Positions 22,931 through 35,784 of a DNA stretch of 64,000 nt are shown in pieces (position 1 is the first letter of the stretch; each line of letters starts with the position of its first letter). Both the position numbers and the translations under genes were made by a program. This DNA is from Codonopsis lanceolata. Taxonomy: Eukaryota; Streptophyta; Magnoliopsida; Asterales; Campanulaceae. Location of the stretch: contig CM028379.1 in assembly GCA_013146195.2 (NCBI GenBank), positions 156,146,437 through 156,210,436 on the forward strand, read 5' to 3'. Below the pieces are notes generated by a model that worked only from the letters and a program-made list of their open reading frames with translations, ran no database searches and was not told the DNA's origin.

Positions 22931-25403
22931 TGCAAAATTGCCGAAGCAATGTGGCGCTACTGAATCCATAGCATCCTCAAAAGCTTGGGAGCTCTTGAAA
23001 TCTTGCACCGTTGTCTCCATTGCCTCGGACAACCTTTTCATCAAGTCGATCACTGTTTTGGCATCCTTGACCGCCTGCATTTTAAGAGTATCCCACTCGA
23101 CCTGCAGCTGCTCCCTTTGCTTGGTCACTGCCTCCACCGCGGTCTGCTCCTTTTTCAGATGCCCCACCACCTCACCACCTCTGTTTTTTTAGTAGCGAGC
23201 ACGCTGTTCTGGGCGACCAACAGAATTACACTCTAACAACTCGGCCTTCTTCAGCTTAGTAGCCTCTTCTTTTTCCTTCAGCTGCTTGGACAGAGAGGAA
23301 ACTTAGTCGATCTTCTATTCCAGAAGGCTGTCCCGGGTTGCACTATCATCCTCTATTTTCTTGCGAGCCACCTTTTCTTAAGTATAATGGTGGTATAGGT
23401 TGGTACAGGCAGAGGCAATCTGGGAGCAAAATGTAAAAGGATTAACACTAATGCGGACAAAGTTAAATTGAAAGGCTACATGTTTTCTTACCTCGCTCAA
23501 GCAAAGACTAACATTTATGACCAGGACGTGACCAGCAGTTTCCCGATCTTGCGCCTGGCCATCATGTATGGCCCGTTCAATCACGCCTTTGCCCACCAGC
23601 CCTCCAGGGCTCCCGCGGGCAGATAGATCGATGCCCCCAGCATTGGGACATCAGAGCCCGAGTCACGTTGGCGCACAGTTTGAGCCGGAGGAGGAGGGGA
23701 ATTCCTTTTTCTCTTTCCCGCTGCATTGGCATCCTTGGCAGCGGGGACTTCAACGACCTCAACAGCGGTGGCCTCAGCAGCCTTATCAACGGTGGTCACA
23801 GCCGGCTCCTTTTATACGCGAGCAGGGGCTTTGGGAGCAACCACCTTTTTAACCGGGCTTGAGCCTTTACCCGGAGCCAGAGTCTTCTTTGCCGGCAGAC
23901 AGAAGGGGACCTTGGGTAAGGCCACATGCTCATTAGCCTTTAAGTCGATGGCCCATTGGTCGACCTGCTTCTTCCTCATTTTCAGCACGACCAAGTTCTT
24001 CATCTCTGAAATAAAACAAGGCACGATCAGTACAGTTATGGAGAGTAAAATGGATCAGGACATAAATGGAAAATGTTAACAATTGGCGAGCAATCATTCT
24101 TATCCTCATAAATTGGTGGGTAGTTCGTACCGGGGCCCAGCCTCTGGCATTCCACGTATTCACGCTTGAACATCTGCCTATGACAGTGGCCCTAGTAGGG
24201 GTGGACACTTTCTGGCACATGGATTAAAAAGGGCTCTACCCTAGGCACTTCAGCTTGGATCATACCGGCCAGACGTAAATTGCGTGGATTGCACACTAGC
24301 TCCTTCTAATCGAGCAAGAATTGCTGGCCGACCCATTTTTCATTCTCCTTAATAATCCCAACGGCGGCCTTCAACGCCGACAAACAGGCAATCTCGCCCG
24401 AGCTAAAGTCTTGCTTGGAGACCTTGGGGATTTTTATTTCATCGAGTGCTGTGGGCGCAAACGGCCATCCAACCCGGGACTCAATGAAAAGGACCTCCCT
24501 GTCCCAAGCCTCAACCTTCCTGGGGACATCGGTCAAAAGCCTCAAGAAGTTAGAGTTAGACCTCACTCCAATTCGCCTGCCTGTGCTCGGGGCAAAGATG
24601 AAAAGCTTACAGAGCAGGTACATGTCCGACTCAAAACCTAGTAGACGGCAAGCCACAGTGAAGGTCGTGATCTCCCAAACAGTGTTCAACATCAAATCAC
24701 AAGGCACGACCTTGGTTTCGAGCAGGAAATCTACCAAGAAAGGCTCCAATGAAAGGCGTAGCCCGACCCGGAAGATATTGGTAAAAAAGAGGAGCTCATT
24801 CCCTTGCTCACGGGACAACTCCATACCCCTGGGCACGTCCATCTTGCTCTCCCTATAGTAAGCGGAATCGATGCCAAGAGACGTGAGCCATGCCGTCAAC
24901 TTATCCGCCGTGTCCAACGAGACCCAGTGAACGGCATACCGACTCTCATCGGAATTTACATATGAGTCGGGCTCATTATCGTCTTTGTTTACAGCCTCTT
25001 CAAGCGTGACCTACATTTGAGATCGGCCAATTTTCTTTATGCGGCGGTCAAATGGCATGTCATCCACCTCATTTGATTTGGAGGCATCTCCAGGAGCCTT
25101 TCCTTGCTCGGACCACACCTCCCCGAACATACCTTCGGCCCTGTCCACCTGCTGTTCGGGGCCTCACCCATCAGCATATCCTCCTCCCTCAACACTCTCC
25201 TCTCCAGAGTAGCTGTGCCCGTTGGAGGAGTCGCTGATGTCAATTATTGGGGGAGCCATGCGCCCAAGAATAGTCTCTCCGGCCACGGACTCCTCCCCTT
25301 CTTCTCGCACGTAATCTATAGCGGGAGTCTTCTCGTTGCTAAGTGAGTCGATTTTCCCGTCGTAGCTGATGGTTTCCAGGTCATTATCCGAAACATCAAA
25401 CAT
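22928..25403 (-). pseudogene. Antisense gene of the Tat-like element (Transposase_28, 'putative gypsy type' family)
   Basis: Read on the minus strand from ATG at 25403: an acidic N-terminus (MFDVSDNDLETISYDGK), then in the same frame stops at about 25161 and 25018. A long open block follows at 24917-24306 with SLGIDSAYYRESKMDVPRG, ELLFFTNIFRVGLRLSLEPF, FLLETKVVPCDLMLNTVWE and FIFAPSTGRRIGVRSNSNF. This matches my memory of the plant 'putative gypsy type transposon' domain. Downstream come LRLAGMIQAEVPRVEP, a Pro/Lys-rich part (23812-24024) and a coiled-coil-like tail (22928-23170). The last parts are in different frames and probably represent separate exons. The biochemical role of this protein is not known to me. 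Confidence 0.75.
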
Positions 25404-25896
25404 CTACAAAAGAGATTGAGGAAACAAAGTCCAAATTCTGCCCGCGTAGCCGGCACAGCAAGAGGGAAAATTCCTAAGTCTAGGTACACCAAGGGGCCAT
25501 GCCCGGCTATTGAGCAAGACCACTTGGTCTTTTCATCGATCTCTATCTAAGGGCCGATTCTAATCTTAAGGATCCTACCCAGAAATGTATGAAAATGAAG
25601 AAGATGAACCCATAAACTTCATTAAACCCAGAAAAACGAAAAACAAAGCAGGAAAGAAAGCAAGAAACTTATTGTCAGGCCTGGATTGGAGTGTTTTCTG
25701 TGAACAATCAGTGTAGAAACTGAACCAATGGAAGACTTGGAACGCCGGAATTAAATGAGCGGTTGGAATCGAACACAAAATCACCGGAATCTGGAATTCG
25801 CTTTAAGGCAGCAGTAGCAAGAACACAAGAAAAGCTCAGAAATTGCTCTCTCCAGAACTCCAAAACCGTAAAAGGTTTGGGGGGAGAAGGGGGCGG

Positions 25897-25907
25897 CCTT
25901 TTATAGG
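25897..25907 (-). promoter_or_regulatory. TATA box for the antisense gene
   Basis: The minus strand reads cctataaaagg, about 490 bp upstream of the antisense ATG at 25403. It lies inside the element between that gene and the 3' LTR. It suggests that the opposite-strand gene has its own promoter and a leader of about 460 bases, which may contain an intron. Confidence 0.55.
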
Positions 25908-26285
25908 CAAGGTTTTCTGATTTTTTTGGGGGAAAACGGATTCCCAAACGGCGCTCAAGAGGACGGCTAACGTCACCGCAGAACGCGTGCATATTTAATA
26001 CACCCTTTTGGAAACCGCGCCTCCATCAAGTCACATTTTTCCTTGACGGCTCACGGGCCTCATCGACTACTCGCCCTACTGTACTCTCAGCGGCAAGCTT
26101 CCTCAGCACGCTCCACCTGTATTCCACTGAGGATCTAGAATCTTCTACAAACCTATCTTCCCAACCCTTCACAATTTTCTCAAAAGTTCACAAGTGTTGG
26201 AGCCCGGAACAAAAGCAACATCATCGAGAATAGACGCTCCCGGTATTGAGCATGAATATTCTCCAGATAAGGAGCTAGGGGCCAC

Positions 26286-27068
26286 TGATGTACCCGGCCC
26301 AAACATGGTTACGGGCAAGGCACGGGCACACATCGCATGCCAGTCACGAGCTCAACTGTCATGGGACACACCGACCTAGCGGGAAGAGCTAGCAAGGTAT
26401 CGAGCAATGAACAATACAACTCCCGTCTAAATCTAGTCGGGCACAGGCCTTGCCTGCCCGACCAAGGGCCATGCCTGGGGACCATACTTGCATCAGGTAA
26501 AGAATCAGATACATCCCGTCCAAGCCTGGTTGGGCATAGGCCTTGCCCGCCCAGCCAGGGGCCCGGGATTTACACTTATCCACTAGATCTACATCATATG
26601 ACCGAGAAGAGCCTTGCTTGACCAGGCAAGCATCGAGCAGGAACCCCCAGAAACTTACTTTCCAAGATAGGTCAAAGGTTTCCTTATTAGAGCAGAATAC
26701 CTACCTTATCTATTCCTACATTTACGCGGTCAGCTGCCTATCACGCCTAAAATCTAGGGATTCTCTCCCAATCGTACAAGGTAACCAAGGCAGTGAATCC
26801 TAGATGGATTCAATGACATAAGAGCCTATAAATATCTCTCCATAAACCATATTTAAGGTACACACTCTTTCTTGAGCCTCAAACCTCAGTCAAATTCTCT
26901 GTTGACTCTTATACGATACTTACTCTCATACCGAAGTGGTTTCACGAGGCCAGGCCTTGCACTCCCACTAAGGTGTTTTCGTGGTCTTAATCAGATTCAA
27001 GGAGGCAGATCAAGCCCAGATATCCTGCCCATCACACGGACGACCCAAGCTGCATTTTTACCACATCA
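26286..27068 (+). repeat. 3' LTR of the Tat-like element
   Basis: 783 bp, begins tgatgtacccggccc and ends accacatca, followed by the ctttt target duplication. Confidence 0.92.
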
Positions 27069-27073
27069 CTTTT

Positions 27074-27611
27074 AAAAAGAAAACACTGCATGTTTAGCTA
27101 GCTTTTTGATTAAAACGCTCCACCAAACAAGCACCTACTTATTTCCTAGTGTTGATAAATGATAATGATGTTGTTGAAATATCTGACTATTCTTTATAGT
27201 TTTAAATTACTCCTAATAAAGTCGAATTTAGTAACCAAGAGTGAAAATTGTGTATTAATTTATAGTAAACACCCTAATATATTTGAAATTATTTTACCCA
27301 ACGTTAAACGCTCATAAGCTTTTATTACTCTGATGTGTTAATGACCCAGCTAAAGTTTAACAGTACATTAAGATGTGACAAGCACACCTGATTTATAGAC
27401 GTTTAATTACTAATCTGGCCTGTTAAAAGTGAAAACCTTATGTGCAATTAAATCACCAAATAAAACTTGGCAACAGTTTAACATTCATTTCACAAAAAAT
27501 GTTGTGTTCCCTTTATGTCACACCGTCTCTTTATCTTGTCTTAATGTGAAAACAAAACACAAAATTGAAAATATACAAAATCAAAACTCAATACTTACCG
27601 GAAGGGAAAAA
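27074..27611. other. Intergenic DNA between the Gypsy element and the MULE
   Basis: AT-rich and without a gene I can support. The first 80 bases (aaaacactgcatg, attaaaacgctccacc) continue the repeat that the Gypsy element split at 15932. Confidence 0.4.
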
Positions 27612-28152
27612 AAAATAAAAGGGCAAATTACACCATTCGTCCCTGTACAATGCAAATGCACGCCACAAACAAAAGTTTACAGATTTTGTTAATCGAAAGT
27701 CCCGGATGCTAATGCTATTAAGTGAACTGCCGTCAATTGACACGTACACTAACTAGAGTGCAAAGTTGACATTTCTTACCTAGGCTGCCCCCATCCATTA
27801 GTGGGAAGCCTTCTCGCGTCCTCCTAGCCCGTATATAAACCTGCAGCTTCACCTCTCCTCCATTAAAGCAATATATACATACCAACAAAGAAGAAAAATG
27901 GTGGATGTCTATTGTTCGTGTGGATCTAGGGTAACAACCAAAACTTCTTGGACTAACGTGAACCCAAGATGACGATTCTTTTCCTGCCCACAAGAAGTAG
28001 GTTTTCTTCTTGTCTCTGTTTTTTTTTTCTCTTCTTTGTTTTCTTCTCTTCTCTATTTTTTAAATCTATTTTTTAATTTAGGTCAGAAAAAAAAGGTTCT
28101 CTAATGATTAATTTAGATTATTTTTCAACTATGTCCGGTATGTATAAAAGCA

Positions 28153-28154
<2 letters not shown>

Positions 28155-28190
<36 letters not shown>
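28155..28190. repeat. (TA)n microsatellite
   Basis: Uninterrupted alternating TA of about 34 bp inside the MULE. Confidence 0.95.
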
Positions 28191-28194
<4 letters not shown>

Positions 28195-28591
28195 GTAGTC
28201 TAAAAGAGGTAAAATTCCGTCAAAATGCATTTTCTAAAAAAAGAAAGTCATCTTATTAATTGATTAATTGAGAATACAAATCTCATTAATTGATTACATA
28301 ACTTTCAAGATTTATTAAAAATGTGCAAATATGCACATGTGGTAGAAAATGCCGAGTTTGTATGTAGTAGTATTTAATAGGAGTAGCCACCAATTGAAAA
28401 TCTGTAAATACAAATCTCTTTTGATGCATACTTAATTTACTTATTACTTAAAATGAGCAAATAACATTGGAATAAGAACAAATGTGTTATAAAAAACCTG
28501 TTCATCGAACACGTGTAATTACAAAATAAAATATAATCACAATTAATTATAAAAAGCTTGTTATGGAAATCTTCATATATGACTTATCTGT

Positions 28592-29850
28592 TGATCGTGT
28601 CTTATTTTAATTAATTCCTTGCAAATGGACAAGACTATTGTAGAACAGCTTGGGAAGCAAGGGTCGAACCACAGAAATAAGAAGAATACTGATGACAAGA
28701 ATATCGGTAGCAATTTAAACTAAGGGGTTTTTTATTTATTTTATTTAAATTAATCATTCTACTAAAACAGTAAATCTAATTAAACTAGACATCAATCACA
28801 TTTGTAAAGATCTGATGGAGGAAGGAAATCTAGGATTAGAGTTTCAAATGTATCTACTCTATTGCTTATTTAGATAAAGTATCATTCAATAACATGGGTT
28901 TGTTCACAAATGATAGATATAGCCTGTCAAGTTATAGTTCAGTCTCCATCCCAAATAATTCATCCATTCTATATCCTAAGCACAAGAACATATGAATCCT
29001 GTTTGTCACCTAGGTCATATATATGTACTTGACCCTAACTTATCACTCTCGTGCATCGATATGTTCAATTTATCATGATGGTGAGCCAGTGTACGACATA
29101 TGCATATGGTTGTGCATGTAACCGCACCTCTAGGCCTTTATTACTTGCGATTCCATTCATTTGCTCAAAGCTAGACAATAAAGGGGTTGATAAACACCAT
29201 GATCAACAAGAATTGAATGAATAAAAAATATATATTTAAGTCATAGATTCGATACAAGTTACCTCCTAATTCCTAGATTAATGGACGGTTAGTTCATCCT
29301 TGAAGATGAACTGAACAACGAGTTGAAGGAATACATGAATCGATCTTCAAAACTGTAATTACAATGACTAAACTACGTAATACAAACTAAAATCTAAGAT
29401 AGAGCTGTTTATTAACACTTTCTGGACGTTTTTTCGCTTTGGCTACTGTCCTTTATTTATACCAGGGTGTTGTAGGGGAATAAGAAGTTCAATCTAGGTG
29501 AAAAACCCCGAAAGTCGGTTTCTGGGGACCTTACGGCCGCATTGGGATTTTACCTTGCGTCCGCAAGGGTCTTGGACGGGCTATCCATCTTTTTGTCTAC
29601 CTTGCGAAGGCAAGGTCTTTTGGCTTTGCGGCCGCAAGGTGACCAGTTTGATCTTTTTGTGTCTTTCCCAATGTTGCACTTTGCACCCTTGAAATCTTCA
29701 ATAAAAGCTTCATAATTCCCATAAGTTCACCTAAAACCCTGAAACTCACAATATAGCTCAAAAACACATATCAGTAGCCAAAAGCCTCGTGAAATTGCTC
29801 ATTCTAAGTCATAAAAGTACCCGATAAAGATGTATAAAATACATCTATCA
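28592..29850 (-). mobile_element. Solo LTR, TSD TCTGT
   Basis: 1259 bp, with TGAT...ATCA termini, flanked by tctgt at 28587-28591 and 29851-29855. Read on the minus strand it begins tgatagatgtattttatac, has a TATA-like gtataaataaagg (about 29453-29465) and a series of ccttgcgg/ccgcaagg palindromes upstream of it. The first 130 bp match the terminus of the element beginning at 60441 (cacgaggcttttggctactga shared). No internal domain is present, so it is the product of LTR-LTR recombination. Confidence 0.9.
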
Positions 29851-29949
29851 TCTGTATTTGAAACTTTTGTCTCTTTCATCATATCCGAAATTATAATATC
29901 AAAATAAAATTTATTTTTGTAAATAACCACATTTAATTATAACTTATTG

Positions 29950-30316
29950 GTAAACCATAGGAATATATACGATTAAATTATAGTATTAGATACCAACCAT
30001 AAATTATTAATATTTAATAAATCTATATGTTATATAGAGAATAATATACATCTGAACTACTATTTATACTACTTAAGATCCTAAAATTTAATTAAAAAAA
30101 TATCAATTATTAAACTCTAGAAAATTATGAACGAGAAAATGACTTAAATAATTCATAAAATAATGGATTAAATGATATCAATTATACAGATATAATTTTT
30201 TCTTTTCATCATGTTTTTTTAATTTTTAATTTTGTTTATAATCTTCATTTTATTTGAGTATAATTTAATTAAAAGAGATACATGCACGTGCGTTTAACAC
30301 ATGTGTGTAAAACTAG
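29950..30316 (+). mobile_element. Helitron-like 3' terminus (tentative)
   Basis: AT-rich DNA ends in an imperfect hairpin, acatgcacgtg...cacatgtgtgt (about 8 of 11 pairs), followed by taaaactag and then T. Helitrons end in CTRR after a short hairpin and insert between A and T. The left end was not identified. If real, it would reach back beyond the solo LTR at 28592 to about 28130. Confidence 0.35.
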
Positions 30317-30590
30317 TTTCTTGTATGTTTTTGGTAAATGAAAAGGGTTTACATAACACAAATTATCCTTTTTTAAAAAAAATTCAGTTTACATAATTAT
30401 CCCTCCCTGTTTTTTTCATTTAGATTATTTTTTTGGTTGCAGAACATGGGTTGTGGTTACTTTAGGTGGCTTGACCAACCTATGTGCGAAAGATCAACGT
30501 CAAATCATCCCTGGTTTGCTTAGAAGGGTGCAAAATAACGAAGCAACTATTTCAAGGCAAAATCTGAAACCAAGGTGGATGTGGGTTGTG

Positions 30591-30658
30591 TTAATTTTCT
30601 CTTGGTTCATCATTCCAATCCAAGGTTAATTTTCTCTTGGTTCATCATTCCAATCCAA
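30591..30658. repeat. 35-bp tandem duplication
   Basis: Two head-to-tail copies of a unit starting ttaattttctcttggttcat, the second beginning at 30626. They are identical by eye up to the last two bases. Confidence 0.9.
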
Positions 30659-33600
30659 ATGATTAGTGGTTAGGGACTCGTGTTGTATGTAATTGGAAAC
30701 AAAACATGAGTGTTGTCTTGTATTTTGAATGTAATCAAATTTCGGAATGGCAATGATATTAACTAGAGTCATTTGTTTTTGGCCATTGTTTTGACAATTA
30801 TGTAGAATGTTGTTTTCTTCTTCCATGTTCAATCAAAATGGATACAATAATTGACAAAAAAAGTTGGTAATGAACACAAAGTTGCAATGCAAATTGGTAA
30901 TCAACACAAATTGGTAATACAAGGCTCTTAAAATACCATATAAGCTATTAGAGACAAGAGAAAATTACACCATTTTGAACACAAAGTCATATATCAGACA
31001 CAAGGGCAAGAAATGCCATCTTCATTTCTATTTTGAAGGGTTAACATTGTTTTGAATCACATGGTTTTACAAAAGATTTATAATCACATCAACTATGTGA
31101 ATATTTCATATTAATTACAAAAGATACTAATCACATTTGTCTCAACAAGGATTAGCTTAATAGCCCCAAAATGCTACTAGTCGCATGTCTACTTTGTACA
31201 ATTTTTCTGCCTCGTACCAAATTCAGATTTTGTGTCAACTGTTTAGGCTTAAAAGCCCCAAAATATCTACTTTATGTTGGACCTCAAATGTCCAAATAGC
31301 TTCTTCTTGTCTTGCCTTTGTTCTTCTTTCTTGAAGGCAGGGGCTGTGATGTAGTAAGTAGTTCTGCTTCTGGTTGCATGCCATCCATCATAACACCTGC
31401 CAACTGAGGTTGTGATCCACTAAGTTGTTTTTCCCTTTCATGACTTGCCTTTGTTCTTCTTTCTTGAACCTAAAATATAAGATATAAGTCAAGTCACCAA
31501 TTTATACAAACACTAAATACACAATAGCAACTTCAAATTTTCCAACTTCATTTCCAATGCCTTGAACTTTTCTGCCCCTGCCATTGCCACTACCAATGCC
31601 TTGACCTAGAATTCCCTATGTATGTAAACATTCTTTAGTTAATCATTGCCTATAAAATAAAGTTGCAATGCAACAATGTGAAATTATGTGAAACAATTTC
31701 ATACTTGTTATGTATTTCCAATTTCAATATCTACTTAAAATGTTCCACCCTTGCCTCTTTGACTTGGAATAGCCTAGGAAATAATTTCAAGTAATATACA
31801 TTACAGTTTCAACAAATACAGGATATAAGTCAATAAAATGAAACATGATATAAGATATTTGGTCACTTGTTTTGTATTTCCAGTTTCAGCAACTACATGA
31901 GTTGCACTGCCTTGACCAGTAACCTGAAAAACATAAAGCCACTGGTTTAGTTTCTCCTTGATATAACTTAAATATTAATGAGACAAGAAACCTTCAAGTT
32001 AAAACTCACTTGTTCAGTTTCTACTTGCTCTGAATTTCTTCTCCTTTTTTTCTTGATTTGTTGCTTCATGCAACCTTCAAAGCCTTGGCCTTTGGAACTT
32101 CTCAAGTTATGACCATAGTTTCCACATCTTTGGCAGCTCATTCTCCCACCATTTCTTCCCATTTTCCCACCAATTGGTCTTGGTCCCTCATTTGGATCTC
32201 TCCTTCTAGCCTTCCTAGGCCTACCAGGTTGTGGACGACTCTTTGGGGGAAACAATAGGGATGTAATCTTGGTGTTGCCACATATGTACCCCATTTATAG
32301 GATTAATGGTGTATGAATAAATTTTTCTTGCATTTTTTTAATAATCATGAACCCATTCTTCAGGCACACCATTACCTCAATTTCGTCCATCCAAGTAAAT
32401 AGTAGACACAACATGTTTGTAAGGAATCCCTGTTAAGTCCCATTTTCTATAATTGCATGTACTGCCAGTTAGTGAGACCATGCATTGTTTTCCCCAAGGC
32501 CCTCTAACTTGGTACTCATTACCTCTAATGTATGGTTTGGCCTAATCCTTTGTCCTCTCAAACTCTTGTTGTACCCTAATGCAAAGTGGACCACCTTGTT
32601 TTTTTTATTGCAACCTTCTTTTTATGTATCCTCTATCCTCTTCATCAAAAAATTTCTAATTGTCTCTAGCATACTGATAATAGCCTTATTTCTAGCTGAA
32701 ATTATAAAACCATTGAAAGATTCACAAAGATTGTTCATTGAGATATCATTCTTCACTGCAGTGGTCCAACAAGCCATACACCAATGACTGAGATCATTAC
32801 CAAAGGCCCACTGAAATGCCTTCTTATCTGTCTGCTTAAAATTTTTCTTAACTCTCAAATTGCCTCTGATTTGTGCATCAAGCAATTCTGAATAAACACT
32901 CCTTTAGCATCTTTCCCTTATGTTCTTTCCTATAGTTATTAAATATTTGTTGAAGGCACCACCTATGCTCTACCCCAGGTAAGACCTCTTGGACAATTGG
33001 AACTAAACCCTATGAAAATAATTACAGAATTATAAACATGTATATTAGTACAATAATTGCAAAATTATAAACATGTATACTAATGAGACATGTATATTAA
33101 ATGCAGAATTATAAACATTTACCTTCTGCTCATCAGAAATGAATACCCAATGCTGGGAGTTGGTGATTTGGAATTCATCAACTATCAACTAAAGAAACCA
33201 TTTCCATGCATCTTTATTCTCTGCCTCAACCACTGCTTATGTAACTGGATACATCCCATTATCAACATCAATGCCAACTGCAGCCAATAATTGCCTTGGA
33301 TATAGACCTTTAAGAAAGGCTCCATCAAATACCAACACTTTTCTGCAACCAGCCATGAAACCTTCCTTTAAAGCCCCTAGACATAAATACATCCTCTGGA
33401 ACTGTCTAACGAGATCTTCTTCATTGTAGTCTTCAAACTGGAATTTGATTGTTGACCCATGATTTGTTCTCAAAACCTCACTAGCATAATCCCTAAGAAG
33501 AGCATATTGCTATGAGTGATTTCCATAAATTAAATCATATGCAATCTTCATTGCTATGCATGCTTGACTCCTAGATATCTCGATTGATTTTTCAGTCCTC

Positions 33601-34674
33601 ACATGACCTCTAAAGGCCTCTATTGACCAATTGGGAGTTGACTTAATGACCTCCATGTATTCCTTAGAAAGCTAAGGAGATGTTGCATAATTAATTTGGT
33701 GAGTCAAGTTACACATGTGTTCATTTTTGTATGTCCTAATTTCCCAGTCATTGTTGATCTGACTATGAGCCATCTGTAAAGCTCAAGGACATGCAACATT
33801 CCCTCTACATACTACCATTATTATGACCTTGTCATTCTTTTTCAATATGACATCCCTCTTATTAGCAATTGCATATGAGTGTATGGCAAACCCTAACATC
33901 TTCAACTGATTTATATATCATTGTAGATACCCCAAGTTCGTTCCCCTACGCTATAAGATCCTAAAAAATATAATTTATAAATTAAATGGACTAATGCAAT
34001 TTAATTCCGTTATGTTTCGGGGAAAAAAGGACTTAACGGATCTAACGAAGGTTAACAAAGACACCTCCTCCCTTGCCTTGTGCAAGCGAGCCTTTGAGCC
34101 CCTGGCTTCCGGCCTCCTGCCCCCTCGGCAGCCTTCTCCCTTTCCTGAGCAAGCGAGCTTCCTCTGTCCTCGCCCCGACGAGTCGATCTAAAAAGTCAAA
34201 TACTGCAGTTACGCTGTCCGGCTACAACAAAAATACAACAAATACATCAACAACAAAAAAGACTTTCTCTCTCGAGGAGACATGAGAAACACTCGTCAAT
34301 CACTTGAGTCTAGGCGTATTGGGATCAGATACTCACGCTAAAAGAGGTATGTATCGACCTATTATTCTGTCCCTCGGTTATTTTAAATAGAATAAATGTA
34401 GATATAAATAATGGTATTATTATTGTAAATATTATCTGTAAATAATGCGATAATTAGTTTATATTTTATTTATATTTTAAAAGTAACAAAAATATAATAT
34501 TTATTTGTTTAATATATTAAATAAATTCGTATTTAATTTAAATGTCTATAAAATATGAAAATACGAAGTAGTTATTATCATGCTTAAATAACGGCTAGCA
34601 CACTTTAAATATTAATTTATTATAAAATAACTGTTATTATATATAAAATAACTGTTATTATATATATATACATA

Positions 34675-35784
34675 GGTACTTAATACAACACCTATAAAAT
34701 GCTTAATACAATACTTTTATAAAATATTTGACCAAAATACCCTTTACGTAATTTTTTTTGTTTTTTAATTAAATTTAAATTAAATAATTTTTTTATTTTT
34801 TATTAAATTTAAATTAGATAATTTAAAATTTAATAATTAATTTTATTTGAATTAGGTTTAATTTGAATTAGGTTTAAATTTAAAAAACAAGTTTTGGGGT
34901 AAAAAAAACATGTTAAAAAACATTTTTTGGTAATTTAATTTCTTTGTTTTTTTAATTAAATTTAAATTAACTAAAATTAATTTTTTTGTTTTTTATTAAT
35001 TTTAAATTAGCTAATTTAAAATTTAATAATTAATTTGATTTGAATTATGTTTAAATTTTAAAAAAACAAACTTTTGAGTTTAAGGACCGGATTGAAACCA
35101 GTCCTAAACCCATTCATTTCCCCCCACAAGCCCACTGCCTGCTACCAGACTAGCCCTTAACCCAACCCCCCCTTTTTGGCCTGCTACCAGACCAACCCTC
35201 AACTCATCCCCCCTTTTGGACTGCCACCCTACCAAGCCCAAACCCATCCCCCCCAATTTGGCCTGCTAGCAGACCGGTCCCTAGCCCATCTCCTCATTTT
35301 GACTCGTACAAAACCGGTCCTAAGGCCTAAACCCAAAACTTGTTTTTTTTTTTAATTTAAACCTAATTAAAATCAATTTAATTATTAAATTTTAAATTAG
35401 CTAATTTAAATTTAATAAAAAACAAAAAATTAAATTTTAGCTAATTTAAATTTAATTAAAATAAATAAATAAATTACCCAAAACTTGTTTTTTTTAATTT
35501 AAACCTAATTCAAATCAAATAAATTTTTTTTAATTTAAACCTAACTCAAAGATAATTTTTCACTCAGTATAACTAAATCAAATTGATTAGTAATTTAATT
35601 GTGTTTAGTAACTAAATCAAATTAATTAATAAATTAATTGTGTTTAAAATATTTTTAAATTTAAAATTTGTTAAATTAAATTTAATAAAAAAATAAAAAA
35701 AATAAATTATGTAAAGGGTATTTTGATCAAATATTTTTTAAAAGTGCTGTATTAAGCATTTTATAGGTGTTGTATTAAGTATAC

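Larger units (their letters stand above)
15933..27068 (+). mobile_element. Gypsy LTR retrotransposon, Tat-like, decayed, TSD CTTTT
   Basis: LTRs at 15933-16702 and 26286-27068 both begin TGAT and end ccacatca, and are flanked by ctttt at 15928-15932 and 27069-27073. Order of contents: primer-binding site, gag with a CCHC-like knuckle, protease remnant, reverse transcriptase, RNase H, nested insert, second RNase H-type domain, and a gene on the opposite strand. A purine-rich tract (aaggagctaggggcc, 26268-26282) lies before the 3' LTR. Two RNase H modules plus a divergent ORF before the 3' LTR are characteristic of the Tat lineage. About one base in eight differs between the LTRs over the first 155 bp, so the insertion is old, and all frames carry stops. 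Confidence 0.93.

Noticed and set aside
30626..30832. 68-codon minus-strand frame in the MULE
   Set aside because: It overlaps the 35-bp tandem duplication and has no known domain.
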